A stretch of 64,000 nt of DNA from Halosegnis longus (GCF_009663395.1 NZ_QKNW01000001.1:2170001-2234000); one strand, 5' to 3'. Counted from the first letter of the stretch, positions 33,148 to 42,691 are shown. Translations and numbers: made by a program. Notes: generated from the letters alone by a model not told the origin.

Positions 33148-33936
33148 ATGTCGTACGACGTGCATCTGCTCGACAGGGGCCGCATCGAAGCCGACGCGAA
33201 CTTCGTCCTCGACGGTTCCGTGGCCGCGACCGCCGGCAATCAGAATCCCGACCTCCGGTACGAGGAGTTTCTCGTCTGGAATCTCGTCATCGACCACCCG
33301 GAGGCGACCGTCCTCTTCGATACCGGCTCACACCCCGAGGCGGGCGACGGCTACTGGCCCGCGCCGCTGTATCAGGCCTTCGCGCACGTCGACGCGGCCG
33401 ACCACGACCTCGAAGCCGACCTGAACGCGGCGGGCTTCGAACTCGACGACATCGACGCCGTCGTGATGTCGCATCTCCATCTCGACCACGCCGGCGGGCT
33501 GTACCACTTCGACGGGACCGACGTGCCCATCTACGTCCACGAGCGCGAAATCGAGTTCGCCTACCGGTCGGCGAAGACGGACTCCGGCTCTATCGCCTAC
33601 TTCGCGCCCGACTTCGAGCACGACCTGAACTGGACGGTCGTGGAGGGCGACCGCCAGCTCGTTCCGGGCGTCGAACTGCTCCACCTGCCCGGTCACACGC
33701 CCGGACTGCTCGGGGCGCGCATCGACCGCGACGGCGAGACGCTGCTCGTCGTCGGCGACGAGGCCTACTGGCAAGAGAACTACGAGGGTCAGTCGATGGC
33801 CGCTTCGCTGCTGTGGGACAATCAGGCGTGGAAGGAATCGCTCGCGTACGTGCAGGACCTCGAACGCCGGACCGACGCCGACGTGCTGCTCGGCCACGAC
33901 ATGGCGATGCTAGAGCGATTTGAAGACGGATGGTGA
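33148..33936 (+). CDS. Metallo-beta-lactamase-fold hydrolase, N-acyl-homoserine-lactonase-like
   Basis: A 262-residue metallo-hydrolase with the zinc motif HLHLDHAGG at about residues 108-116 (HxHxDH), a third His in GHTPG near 188 and a fourth in LLGHD near the end. The N-terminal segment LLDRGRIEADANFVLDG and overall form match AhlD/AttM-like lactonases. The physiological lactone or ester is unknown; the neighbours are fatty-acid genes. It ends in TGA at 33934, inside the repeat described next. Confidence 0.82.
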   Translation: MSYDVHLLDRGRIEADANFVLDGSVAATAGNQNPDLRYEEFLVWNLVIDHPEATVLFDTGSHPEAGDGYWPAPLYQAFAHVDAADHDLEADLNAAGFELDDIDAVVMSHLHLDHAGGLYHFDGTDVPIYVHEREIEFAYRSAKTDSGSIAYFAPDFEHDLNWTVVEGDRQLVPGVELLHLPGHTPGLLGARIDRDGETLLVVGDEAYWQENYEGQSMAASLLWDNQAWKESLAYVQDLERRTDADVLLGHDMAMLERFEDGW

Positions 33937-34000
33937 ACCCGCATCGAACAGAGCGGGTTCGACAGGTGGTGAGCCTGCATCGAGCAGAGCGGGCTCGACG
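33932..34000 (+). repeat. Two 33-nt hairpin units at the 3' end of the lactonase-like gene
   Basis: Units at 33932-33964 and 33968-34000, 36 nt apart. Unit 1 pairs GAACCCGC (33935-33942) with GCGGGTTC (33953-33960); unit 2 pairs GAGCCTGC (33971-33978) with GCGGGCTC (33989-33996); loops of 10 nt differ by one base. An A-T pair in unit 1 is a G-C pair in unit 2 (compensatory). The first unit contains the stop codon of the gene. Likely transcription-termination or mRNA-stability hairpins. Confidence 0.7.
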
Positions 34001-34088
34001 GGGTAGCCGGTAAGATGGAGCGACGCTGTCCGGACTGCGGCGTGGCGATGGAGTCTTGCTTCGGACGTACGTCGAAACCGACGAGTAG

Positions 34089-34805
34089 CTACTGGGCGAC
34101 GAGCCCGTACGTCTCGTTGAGGTACTCGAGCAGCCAGTCGACGGTTTCGGGGTCGTAGGTCCAGAAGCCGTAGAACGACCGCGGCTCGCGCTCCTCCGCG
34201 ACGAGCGCGCACTTGTTCACGTCGACGCCGCCGCCGTCGTAGACGACGAACCACGACTCGCGGATCTCGTCCGAGCGCTCGACGTGGATTGTGAGGTCGG
34301 TGTCGTGTTGCGGCACGTCGTCGTCGGGGGCGGCGTAGGCGTGAACCTCGAGGCCGTCCTTCGAGGCGAGCCGCTTGTAGATATCCATCTGCGGGCCGAG
34401 GATGGAGAGCTTCTGGAAGCCGGCGTGGAGTTCACCCGTCCCGAGCCGCCACGCCCGGTCTTCGATCTCCCGGGAGGCGGCGATCATCTGTTGGGTGTCG
34501 TAGGAGGTGAACATCGTCTCGTCGAGGTGGTCGAGGATGGGACGGTACGCCTCGGCGTCGAACTCCGGCGTGGTGTCGTCGCGGTCGGCGAGCACGTCGG
34601 CGATGCTGGCGGCGGTGACGAACTCCGACTCGCGAGAGAGGACGACGTAGGAGTCCGGGCCGGCCTCGGTCGTCCCGCTGCGGACGGTGAGGTTGCGGTC
34701 GCCGAACTGGGTCCGCAGCGATTCGACGGTCTCGTCGTCACTGTTGAACGCAGTCAGCGTCTTCTCGTGGTCTTCGACGCCACGAATCAGTTCAGTGAGC
34801 GACAT
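34089..34805 (-). CDS. DICT-domain sensory protein
   Basis: A 238-residue protein containing a DICT domain (the sensory domain found with diguanylate cyclases and two-component proteins), seen in MSLTELIRGVEDHEKTLTAFN at the start, SYVVLSRESEF and the aromatic C-terminal FYGFWTYDPETVDWLL. No output domain is attached, so it may act through a partner. The ATG at 34805 is chosen over ATG 34820: a TTATATA box centred near 34840 puts transcription start at about 34813. Confidence 0.75.
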   Translation of the reverse strand: MSLTELIRGVEDHEKTLTAFNSDDETVESLRTQFGDRNLTVRSGTTEAGPDSYVVLSRESEFVTAASIADVLADRDDTTPEFDAEAYRPILDHLDETMFTSYDTQQMIAASREIEDRAWRLGTGELHAGFQKLSILGPQMDIYKRLASKDGLEVHAYAAPDDDVPQHDTDLTIHVERSDEIRESWFVVYDGGGVDVNKCALVAEEREPRSFYGFWTYDPETVDWLLEYLNETYGLVAQ

Positions 34806-34820
34806 TCGGGTCGGTAACAT

Positions 34821-34971
34821 ACACGCGCTAATCGCCTATATAACTGTGGGGTGGCCTCGCTCCTGCATGGTTAATCCTCCTTTATCACTATTAATCTGTG
34901 CTAATACTTCACGAATGCTTTTGGTAGCGGCAGTCCGAAGACGTGCAAGGCGTTTCGACGCCACCAACACT
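34821..34971. promoter_or_regulatory. Divergent promoter region of the DICT gene and porAB, with 5'-UTR hairpin
   Basis: An AT-rich region with ATTAATC and CTAATAC blocks. Ten bases before the porA ATG lies a tight hairpin GGCGT-TTCG-ACGCC (34949-34962). Unlike many genes in this window, porA therefore seems to have a 5' untranslated leader. Confidence 0.45.
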
Positions 34972-36861
34972 ATGTCAGGAAACGAACTAATCTGGCGAAT
35001 CGCAGGCGGTTCCGGAGACGGAATCGACTCGACGAGCCAAAACTTCACGAAGGCGCTGTTGCGCGCTGGACTGCACGTCTTCACGCATCGCCACTACCCG
35101 TCACGCATCCGCGGCGGCCACACCTACGTCGAGGTTCGGGCCCGCGACCAGCCGGTCAAGTCGCGCGGCGACGGCTACAACGTACTCCTCTCGCTCGGGG
35201 ACTCCTTCGCTCGCAACCCACAGGAGGAAGCCTACTATGGCGACGAGGAGACGAAGCCGCTCACCGAGAACCTCGACGAGCTGCGTGAGGGTGGCATCAT
35301 CATCTACGACTCGGGACTGCTCGACGAGGACGACCTCTCGGCGGACTTCGAGGAGCGCGCCGAGGCGAACGACTGGCACGTCTACCCCGTGGACCTGCGC
35401 GCCATCGCGAAGGAACACGGCCGCGAAGTGATGCGCAACACCGCCGGCGTCGGTATCACCGCCGGCATCCTCGGGCTCGACTTATCCTACTTCGAGGACC
35501 TCATGCGCGAGAGCATGCCCGACGAAATCTTCGAGCCGAACCTCGCCGTGCTCGAGGACGCCCACGAGCAGGTCGCGGAGATGGACCACGACCACGACAT
35601 CGAACTGCCGGAAAACGAACACGAAAACGAACAGGTCCTGCTCTCCGGTTCGAACGCCATCGCCTACGGCGCGCTCGACGAGGGCTGTCGGTTCATCGCG
35701 GGCTATCCGATGACGCCGTGGACGGAAGTGTTCACGCTGATGAACAAACACCTCCCGAAGTTCGGCGGCGTCGCCGAGCAGGTGGAAGACGAGATCGCCG
35801 CCGCGGCCCTCGCCATCGGTGCCTCACACGCCGGCGCGAAGGCCATGTCCGGCTCCTCGGGCGGCGGCTTCGCGCTCATGTCCGAGCCGCTCGGTCTCGC
35901 GGAGATGACCGAGACGCCGCTCGTGTTAATCGAGGCCGCACGCGCCGGTCTCTCGACCGGGATGCCGACCAAGCCCGAGCAGGGCGACCTCGAACACGTC
36001 TTGTACACGAGTCAGGGCGACTCCAACCGCGTCGTCTTCGCGCCGGCGAACGTCGAGGAGGCGTACACACAGACGCGGAAGGCGTTCGAAATCGCGTACG
36101 GCTACCACATCCCCGCCATCGTCCTCTACGACCAGAAGCTGTCGGGCGAGCTCCGCAACGTCGACGCGGAGTTCTTCGACGAGGAGCCGAACCCCGACCT
36201 CGGGGCGACGCTCACCGAGGACGAAATCGCAGAGGCAGCCCACCACGCCTCCGGGAAGTTCCAGCGGTTCAAACACAACGTCGAGGACGGCGTCTCCCCG
36301 CGGTCGATTCCCGGCCAGAAGGGCGGCCGCTTCCTCGCGTCCGGCAACGAACACACGCCGGAGGGACACATCTCAGAGGACCCGAAAAACCGCGTCGCGC
36401 AGATGAACCGTCGCCTCCAGAAGATGGAGGCGATTCGCGACGACCTCGACGCCAACTCCAGCCACCAGACGTACTACGGCGACGAGGACGCCACCTACGG
36501 TATCATGACCTACGGCAGCCAGCAGGGCACCGTCGAGGAGGCCGTCGACCGGCTTCGCGCGAACGGCCACGACGTGAAGATGCTCGGGGTCTCCGACCTG
36601 ATGCCGTACCCCGAGACGGACGTCCGCTCCTTCCTCGAATCGGTCGATGAGTGTCTCGTCGTCGAGATGAACACGACCGAGCAGTTCCGCGGACTCACCC
36701 AGAAGGAACTGGGCGAGTTCGGCCCGAAGCTGTCCAGCCTCCTCAAGTACAACGGCAATCCGTTCGAGCCGGCAGAGGTAGTGGAGGGATTCGAAGCGAC
36801 CATCGACGACACGGAGTTCGAGCGCGAGACCGCTCGCTTCCAGCCGGCAGCAGGTGATTAA
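34972..36861 (+). CDS. porA: 2-oxoacid (pyruvate) : ferredoxin oxidoreductase subunit alpha
   Basis: Oxidatively decarboxylates pyruvate (or 2-oxoglutarate) to acyl-CoA with ferredoxin as acceptor. The 629-residue alpha subunit begins with the fused gamma domain (IAGGSGDGIDSTSQNF, PSRIRGGHTYVEVR, about residues 1-190), and continues with the pyrimidine-binding domain containing GYPMTPWTEV and EDEIAAAALAIGASHAG. The length (about 630) and partner size (311) fit haloarchaeal PorAB better than KorAB, but substrate is inferred. No delta (ferredoxin) subunit gene follows, as is usual in haloarchaea. Confidence 0.8.
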   Translation: MSGNELIWRIAGGSGDGIDSTSQNFTKALLRAGLHVFTHRHYPSRIRGGHTYVEVRARDQPVKSRGDGYNVLLSLGDSFARNPQEEAYYGDEETKPLTENLDELREGGIIIYDSGLLDEDDLSADFEERAEANDWHVYPVDLRAIAKEHGREVMRNTAGVGITAGILGLDLSYFEDLMRESMPDEIFEPNLAVLEDAHEQVAEMDHDHDIELPENEHENEQVLLSGSNAIAYGALDEGCRFIAGYPMTPWTEVFTLMNKHLPKFGGVAEQVEDEIAAAALAIGASHAGAKAMSGSSGGGFALMSEPLGLAEMTETPLVLIEAARAGLSTGMPTKPEQGDLEHVLYTSQGDSNRVVFAPANVEEAYTQTRKAFEIAYGYHIPAIVLYDQKLSGELRNVDAEFFDEEPNPDLGATLTEDEIAEAAHHASGKFQRFKHNVEDGVSPRSIPGQKGGRFLASGNEHTPEGHISEDPKNRVAQMNRRLQKMEAIRDDLDANSSHQTYYGDEDATYGIMTYGSQQGTVEEAVDRLRANGHDVKMLGVSDLMPYPETDVRSFLESVDECLVVEMNTTEQFRGLTQKELGEFGPKLSSLLKYNGNPFEPAEVVEGFEATIDDTEFERETARFQPAAGD

Positions 36862-36864
36862 GTT

Positions 36865-37800
36865 ATGAGTGCATTCAACGCAATCGGACAGAATCGCGAG
36901 GTCGATCAAAACGAGTTCACGCCCGAAATCGAGCCGCAGGCGACGTGGTGTCCGGGGTGTGGTGACTTCGGCGTCCTGAAGGCGCTGAAGGGCGCCGCCG
37001 CCGAACTGGGTCTCGACCCCGAGGAGATCCTCCTCGTCACGGGCATCGGCTGCTCGGGCAAGCTCTCCTCGTACTTCGAGAGCTACGGGTTCCACTCCAT
37101 CCACGGCCGCTCGCTCCCGCTCGCGCGTGGCGCGAAGCTAGCCAATCCGAAGCTGACCGTCATCGCCGCCGGCGGTGACGGCGACGGCTACGGTATCGGC
37201 GGGAACCACTTCATGCACACCGCCCGCGAGAACCACGATATGACGTATATCGTGTTCAACAACGAGATTTTCGGGCTGACGAAGGGTCAGACATCCCCGA
37301 CGAGCCCGAAGGGCCACAAGTCGAAGACCCAGCTCGAAGGCTCCGCGAAGGACCCGCTTCGACCGCTGTCGATGTCGCTGTCGGCCGGCGCGAGCTACGT
37401 CGCCCGCACCGCCGCGGTCAACCCGAACCAGGCAAAGGAAATCATCGTCGAGGCCATCCAGCACGACGGCTTCTCGCACGTGGACTTCCTCACCCAGTGT
37501 CCGACGTGGAACAAGGACGCAAAGCAGTACGTCCCCTACGTCGACATCCAGCAGAGCGAGGAGTACGACTTCGACATCACCGACCGCCGCGAGGCGGGCG
37601 AGGCGATGTACGAGACCGAATCCGCCCTCTACGAGGGAAAGGTGCTGACCGGTCGCTACTACAAGGACGAGAACCGCAAGGACTACCAGACGGAGAAGCT
37701 CGACCGCGGTTCGATGCCGGAACAGCCCATCGCCGAGCAGTACTTCGACGAGGACCACGAGTGGAAGCGGTCGCACGACCTGCTCGACGCTCACAAATAA
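36865..37800 (+). CDS. porB: 2-oxoacid (pyruvate) : ferredoxin oxidoreductase subunit beta
   Basis: The 311-residue TPP-binding beta subunit. Four Cys for the proximal [4Fe-4S] cluster appear in WCPGCGDFG near residues 28-36, GIGCSG near 56 and FLTQCPTWNK near 210. The TPP motif is GDGDGYGIGGNHF near 104-116, with YIVFNNEIFGLTKGQ after it. Starts 3 bp after the porA stop; a single operon. Confidence 0.86.
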   Translation: MSAFNAIGQNREVDQNEFTPEIEPQATWCPGCGDFGVLKALKGAAAELGLDPEEILLVTGIGCSGKLSSYFESYGFHSIHGRSLPLARGAKLANPKLTVIAAGGDGDGYGIGGNHFMHTARENHDMTYIVFNNEIFGLTKGQTSPTSPKGHKSKTQLEGSAKDPLRPLSMSLSAGASYVARTAAVNPNQAKEIIVEAIQHDGFSHVDFLTQCPTWNKDAKQYVPYVDIQQSEEYDFDITDRREAGEAMYETESALYEGKVLTGRYYKDENRKDYQTEKLDRGSMPEQPIAEQYFDEDHEWKRSHDLLDAHK

Positions 37801-37862
37801 CGCACCGCACTTCTTTCAGCGCCGACCGCAACGGCGAAGTACCACACCCACGAGCTACCGGT

Positions 37863-38015
37863 ATGAGCGACGACCACGACCACGACAGCGAGTACGCGAC
37901 CGAGCGCACGACCGCCCCGCAGTCTGATTACACGAACCGAGAGGTCGCGGTCGGGGCCGTCGTCGCGGCCGTCGGCATCGGCATCACGTTCGGCGTCCCG
38001 CTGCTGCTCGCGTAA
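37863..38015 (+). CDS. Small His-rich single-helix membrane protein
   Basis: 50 residues: an N-terminal acidic and His-rich part (MSDDHDHDSEYATERTT) followed by one membrane helix (VGAVVAAVGIGITFGVPLLLA). This matches a small haloarchaeal protein family with the same layout that I have seen but whose function is unknown. It follows porB by 62 bp, and its GTATG start context is like other genes. Convergent with the lipoprotein gene, 2 bp away. Confidence 0.65.
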   Translation: MSDDHDHDSEYATERTTAPQSDYTNREVAVGAVVAAVGIGITFGVPLLLA

Positions 38016-38017
38016 CG

Positions 38018-39286
38018 CTACACCGAGACGGTGACGACGCCGTCGCTCTCGACGGTCGCCTCCTCGACGAACGGCTCTACACCGGCCAGCCAGACGACCG
38101 TCTCGGTCCCGACGCTCGTGAGTCGGTAATCCCCGCGGTCGCTGGTCCAACCCGCATCCTCGCGGGTCGCGCGCTCGTCCAACCACGCGCGAGCGACGGC
38201 TTCGAACTCACTCGCGTTCGCCGAATCGTCGAATCTGAGCACCCACGCGTAGCCACGATTCCCCGCAGGCGTCACGAAGTCGAGTCGCGTATCGCTCCCC
38301 CAGCCGGCGGCCGCCCGCGTCGCCGCGGATTCGTTGACCGCCGTCCCGAGTGCCGTCCGGACGAACAGCTCACCGAACCGCTGGTTCGACGCGCTCGCGA
38401 GCCACTCCGTCTCGCCGACCTCTGCGGTCAGTTCGCGCGGCCCCTCTCGCACGCCGGGATGGAGGAGCTGTTCGGTCGTCGTCGGTGGACGTTGATACAC
38501 CGCGCCGAGTCGGGCCGGGTCATCGATTCGCGCGGCGACGTGCTCGTAGCCGAGGGCGTAGGCTGCGGCCGTGAGTCGCCCGCGTCCCGTCGAGTTGCGG
38601 TACAGTCGCGCGGCGTCGTCCGCTGGCGAGACGCCCGTCTCGATGTACTGCTCCCAGTAGGCGTTCGCGCCGAACACCGCAGCCCCCTCGATAGCCCCGT
38701 TGCTCGCGAGTCGCCCGTCGAGCGTGTAGTCGGTCGCGCCCCGAACCGCACCGATGGCGTTCTCGCGGAACTGCACGGTGTGAACGTACTCGTGGGCCAG
38801 GATCGACTCCACCCGCGAGTCACCGAGTATGGCCGCGTTGACGTTCACCGTCGAGGGGCGGGCGACGTACGCCGCGACGGTCCCGCCCGCGTCCGAGTCA
38901 CTGCTCGACAGCCCGAACAGGTCGTAAAACGAGCCGGAGTCGTTGACCGACATCGGCGAGGTGGACTGTCCGCCGAGCGTCCGGATGCGGATGCGCTCGG
39001 GACCCTGTGCCGACGTGTCCAGCAGTCTCGCCATCCGGTCGTACACCTGCCCGGCGTTGAATTCGAGTCGCCCGCCCGTGACCTCGATACCGCCCGAGTC
39101 GTACGAGGTTGGCGTCTCGCTCCGGCTGTCTGTTTCCGGGGTCGGCGTCGCAGTTCTCGCGTCCGGGTCCGGCGTGGGTGTCGTCTCGGGTGCGGGGGTC
39201 GCCGTCGGCCCGCTGTAGCCGACAGTACAGCCCGTGAGCGCGAGACAGACGACGAGAAGCAGCGTCGGCAGGCGGCGAGTACGCAT
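38018..39286 (-). CDS. Hvo_1808-type surface lipoprotein with HEXXH motif
   Basis: A 422-residue secreted lipoprotein. Signal MRTRRLPTLLLVVCLALTGC has a lipobox with Cys20 as the modified residue; then a Thr/Pro-rich linker (about 25-62), typical of surface-anchored haloarchaeal proteins. The body has HEYVH near residues 163-167, a zinc-metalloprotease-like signature, and EGAAVF about 45 residues on that could supply a Glu ligand. The family is often called Hvo_1808-like; substrate unknown. Confidence 0.75.
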   Translation of the reverse strand: MRTRRLPTLLLVVCLALTGCTVGYSGPTATPAPETTPTPDPDARTATPTPETDSRSETPTSYDSGGIEVTGGRLEFNAGQVYDRMARLLDTSAQGPERIRIRTLGGQSTSPMSVNDSGSFYDLFGLSSSDSDAGGTVAAYVARPSTVNVNAAILGDSRVESILAHEYVHTVQFRENAIGAVRGATDYTLDGRLASNGAIEGAAVFGANAYWEQYIETGVSPADDAARLYRNSTGRGRLTAAAYALGYEHVAARIDDPARLGAVYQRPPTTTEQLLHPGVREGPRELTAEVGETEWLASASNQRFGELFVRTALGTAVNESAATRAAAGWGSDTRLDFVTPAGNRGYAWVLRFDDSANASEFEAVARAWLDERATREDAGWTSDRGDYRLTSVGTETVVWLAGVEPFVEEATVESDGVVTVSV

Positions 39287-39323
39287 GCAGGAAAGTAGTC
39301 GCGGAGTCGACTAAAACGTTCGT

Positions 39324-41441
39324 TCAGTCGAGGGTTCGGGTGATGTGGCCGCGCGTCTCGGCGATTGCGTCGCTCGCGTATTCGAGGCGCTCTCCGGCGA
39401 CTGACACCGACAGCGTCCCCGAGTCGTCGCTCGTCCCGAGTTCCGTGACCGGTACGTCGCCGACGGTCTCGCGCACTGTCTCGGGGTCGGTCGTCTCGAC
39501 GACGGCCCGACCCGGCAGCTCAGAGAAGAGTCGCTCCTCGGCGAGCGCGTCACCGTCGAGCGTGACGGTCACACCGGCGTCGTCGGTGACCATCTCCGCG
39601 AGCGCGACACCCAAGCCCCCGTGACTCACGTCGTGGACAGCGGTCGTCGTGGACTGGTTCGCCACGGTCGCGAGCGCGTCGACGACGGCCGCCGGGTCCT
39701 CGGGGAAGGTCGGGAACGCGTCTTCGCCTCCGTGGCTGGCGAGATACTGGCTCCCGCCGAGGGTGCCCGACAGTTCGCCGACGAGCAACAGCGTTCCGTC
39801 GCCCGAGAGGTCGGTCCCGGGGGCATCGTACCCGTCCTTCGAGCCGACGACGGCGAGTGTCGGCGTCGGGGGAATCGGGCCGGTCGCGGAGTCGTTGTAC
39901 AGCGAGACGTTCCCGCCGACGACGGGCGTATCGAGCGTCGAACACATCTCCGCGAGCCCGTCGACGATACCGCGGAAGCCACCGTACACGTCGGGCTTCT
40001 CGGGGTTACCGCCGTTGAGGCAGTCGACCGCCGCGAGCGGGCGGGCACCCATCGCGGCGAGGTTGGTCGCGTTCTCCAAGGCGACGGCGCGGGCACCCTC
40101 GTAGGGCGCGGCGTCGGTCCAGTTCGGGTCGGCTCCGGCGGAGATGGCGACCCCGCGGCCGGCGTCGCGAATCGCGACGAGCGCGGCGTCGTCGCCGGGG
40201 CGCTTCGCCGTCCGGTTGCCGACCTCGTGGTCGTACTGGCGGTACACCCACTCCTTCGAAGCGGTGTTCGGGTGGGCGAGCACCGCCTCGAACGCGTCCG
40301 CGAGGTCGGTGTCGGGGAGGTCGCGCGACTGTGGCTCCGGCTCGACCGACTCGAGGTCGTTCATCGGCGCGCCGTCGGCGAGATACTTCGCCGGCGCGTC
40401 CACGACCGTCTCGCCCTCGAAGGTGCAGACGTAGTTCCCGTCCGTGACCTCACCGATGACCGAACAGCCGAGGTCGAACCGATCGGCGATGTCGGCGACC
40501 GCCTCGGTGTCCTCGGGACGAACTTCGTACACCATCCGTTCCTGGCTCTCCGCGAGCAGGATTTCGAGCGCGTTCATGTTCGGTTCGCGCTGGTGGACCG
40601 TTCCGAGGTCGATATCCGCACCCTTCCCGCCCTTCGCGACGAGTTCGGAGGATGCGCCACCGAGGCCCGCCGCGCCGAGGTCGCGCGCCGACTGGACCAG
40701 CGACTCGTCGACGAGTCGTTCGTTCGCCTCGATGAGCAGCTTCTCGGCGTACGGGTCACCCACCTGCACGGCGGGCCGGTCCTCCGTTTCGGCGTCCTCG
40801 GCGAGGTCCTCGCTGGCGAACGACGCGCCGCCGAGACCGTCTCGTCCGGTCGCGTTGCCGAACAGGACGAGCTTGTTGCCCGCTTCCTGCGCCTCGGCCG
40901 TGACGAGGCGCTCGTCGTCCACGACGCCGACGCAGGCGACGTTGACGAGCGGGTTCCCCTCGTAGCCGTCGTGGAAGGCCACGCTGCCCGTCACCGTCGG
41001 CACGCCGATACAGTTGCCGTAGTGACTGATACCCTCGACGACGCCCTCGAAGAGATACTGTGAGTGCTCGCGGTCGAAGTCACCGAAGTAGAGCGAATCG
41101 GCCAGCGCGACGGGATACGCGCCCATCGAGAGGGTGTCGCGGACGATGCCGCCGACGCCGGTGGCCGCGCCGTCGAACGGGTCGACGTACGAGGGGTGAT
41201 TGTGGCTCTCGATACCGAACGTGAGGTAGGTGTCCTCGTCGAGCGCGACGACGGCCGCGTCGTCGCCCGGCCCGACCACCACGTCGTCGGACTCGCTGTC
41301 GAACGCGGACAACAGGGGTCGCGAGGAGCGGTACGCGCAGTGTTCACTCCAGAGGTTCTCGAACAGGGCGGCTTCCGCTGGCGTCGGCTCGCGACCCAGC
41401 TCCGCGACGACGAGGTCGTGGTCCGATGGCGAGAGGCTCAT
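39324..41441 (-). CDS. purL: Phosphoribosylformylglycinamidine synthase subunit PurL
   Basis: ATP-dependent step four of purine synthesis, working with PurQ and PurS. The 705-residue short PurL has the N-terminal domain [13 protein letters not shown] near 32-44, the [12 protein letters not shown] segment near 56-67, [21 protein letters not shown] near 77-97, and the duplicated AIRS-type halves. The size fits the archaeal/Gram-positive type that needs a separate PurS. No other pur genes are adjacent. Confidence 0.95.
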   Translation of the reverse strand: MSLSPSDHDLVVAELGREPTPAEAALFENLWSEHCAYRSSRPLLSAFDSESDDVVVGPGDDAAVVALDEDTYLTFGIESHNHPSYVDPFDGAATGVGGIVRDTLSMGAYPVALADSLYFGDFDREHSQYLFEGVVEGISHYGNCIGVPTVTGSVAFHDGYEGNPLVNVACVGVVDDERLVTAEAQEAGNKLVLFGNATGRDGLGGASFASEDLAEDAETEDRPAVQVGDPYAEKLLIEANERLVDESLVQSARDLGAAGLGGASSELVAKGGKGADIDLGTVHQREPNMNALEILLAESQERMVYEVRPEDTEAVADIADRFDLGCSVIGEVTDGNYVCTFEGETVVDAPAKYLADGAPMNDLESVEPEPQSRDLPDTDLADAFEAVLAHPNTASKEWVYRQYDHEVGNRTAKRPGDDAALVAIRDAGRGVAISAGADPNWTDAAPYEGARAVALENATNLAAMGARPLAAVDCLNGGNPEKPDVYGGFRGIVDGLAEMCSTLDTPVVGGNVSLYNDSATGPIPPTPTLAVVGSKDGYDAPGTDLSGDGTLLLVGELSGTLGGSQYLASHGGEDAFPTFPEDPAAVVDALATVANQSTTTAVHDVSHGGLGVALAEMVTDDAGVTVTLDGDALAEERLFSELPGRAVVETTDPETVRETVGDVPVTELGTSDDSGTLSVSVAGERLEYASDAIAETRGHITRTLD

Positions 41442-41534
41442 TCATCTGGATGCTGACTCGGCGGTGTAAAATCCCTTTCCATATGCACGAACGTGTCACC
41501 CGGGACCGGGGCGCTTTTGCGCGCGTGTCTCGTC

Positions 41535-42227
41535 GTGTCGGATGTGTTACGGGCCGAACTCCACTGTCACTCCTCGCTGTCGTACGACGGACGCGACCCG
41601 GTGGAGATGTTACTCGCACAGGCGGAGGCCGTCGGACTCGACGTGCTCGCCGTCACGGACCACGACGAAATCGACGCCAGCCTCGCCGCCGCCGAGCGCG
41701 CCGAGGAGTACGGACTCGTCGGCATCCCTGGCATGGAGGTGACGAGCGAGGCGGGTCACGTCCTCGCGCTCGGTATCGAGGAGCTGATTCCGCCCGGTCT
41801 CTCCTTCGTCGAAACCCTCGACCGCATCCGGGAGCAGGGGGGTATCGCGGTCGTCCCCCACCCGTTCCAGCGGTCGCGCCACGGCGTCGCACCCCACATC
41901 TCGGAGGAGACGCTCGCCAGCGCCGACGCCATCGAGGTGTACAACTCGCGGCTGTTCACTGGCCGGTCGAATCGCACGGCAGAAACGTTCGCTACCAGCC
42001 GGAATCTCCCGATGACGGCCGGCTCCGACGCGCACATCGCCGAGATGGTCGGACAGGCCGTCACCGAAATCGACGCCGACGAGCGCACCTCCGAGGCTGT
42101 CCTCGATGCGATTCGTGCGGGTCGAACCTCCGTCGTCGGGAGACGGACGCCGTGGCGCATCTCCGTCAAGCAGTTCAGCGGCGGCGTCAAGCGGCGTATC
42201 GTCCGCGCGCTCCTCTACCCGTTCTGA
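41535..42227 (+). CDS. PHP-domain metal-dependent phosphoesterase
   Basis: A 230-residue PHP protein: HCHSSLSYDG (about 9-18), AVTDHDEI (about 37-44), a VVPHPFQRSRHG segment and AGSDAHI near 160 give the expected metal-ligand set of PHP/TrpH-like phosphoesterases. It may hydrolyse nucleotide or oligonucleotide phosphates. Start uncertain among GTG 41535, GTG 41544 and ATG 41493; 41535 is favoured because a TTTTG box lies about 25 nt upstream. It overlaps the convergent Nudix gene by 13 bp. Confidence 0.8.
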   Translation: MSDVLRAELHCHSSLSYDGRDPVEMLLAQAEAVGLDVLAVTDHDEIDASLAAAERAEEYGLVGIPGMEVTSEAGHVLALGIEELIPPGLSFVETLDRIREQGGIAVVPHPFQRSRHGVAPHISEETLASADAIEVYNSRLFTGRSNRTAETFATSRNLPMTAGSDAHIAEMVGQAVTEIDADERTSEAVLDAIRAGRTSVVGRRTPWRISVKQFSGGVKRRIVRALLYPF

Positions 42228-42691
42228 ACCGTCTCGATTGCCTCGATACCGACTTCGACCACGTCAGCCGGAAGCTCCGCTGCCCGGCCTGTTAGCTCCT
42301 CGACGGTGAACCACTCCCACGCCTCTGCGGGCGTCTCGTCGTCGCCCGCAGGGTCGACGGTTCGCGACTCCCCTTCGCCGTAGTAGACGTGGTCGATGTG
42401 CTGGTGGCCGACCTCGCCCTCGTGAACGTGGATATCTTCGAGTAGGAACTGCTGTGGCTCCGGCAGCGAGCGCGCGGTTTCGCTTTCCAGTTCGCCGGAG
42501 TCGGCGACGAGGTCTGGCTCCAATCCCGTCTCCTCGTAACACTCCCTGAGGGCAGCCTCATGGGGGAGTTCGTCGCGGTCGATGTGGCCGCCCGGCGGGA
42601 GCCACATGCCGAGCTTCTCGTGTTCGTGTAGCAGCGTCGCTCCGTCGTTGACGACGTAGATCGTCGCGACGAAGTGGCGTGTCGTCTCCAT
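42215..42691 (-). CDS. Nudix hydrolase
   Basis: A 158-residue Nudix protein with the box GGHIDRDELPHEAALRECYEETG, which is a consensus GX5EX7REUXEEXG match at about residues 34-56. It hydrolyses a nucleoside diphosphate linked to X; the substrate is unknown. The N-terminus (HFVATIYVVNDGATLLH) and C-terminus (ELTGRAAELP) are normal for the fold. A second Nudix is at 53707. Confidence 0.86.
   Translation of the reverse strand: METTRHFVATIYVVNDGATLLHEHEKLGMWLPPGGHIDRDELPHEAALRECYEETGLEPDLVADSGELESETARSLPEPQQFLLEDIHVHEGEVGHQHIDHVYYGEGESRTVDPAGDDETPAEAWEWFTVEELTGRAAELPADVVEVGIEAIETVQNG

Noticed and set aside
33937-34088. Mobile-element terminal inverted repeats
   Set aside because: The duplicated hairpins are direct tandem copies; there is no transposase or target duplication.
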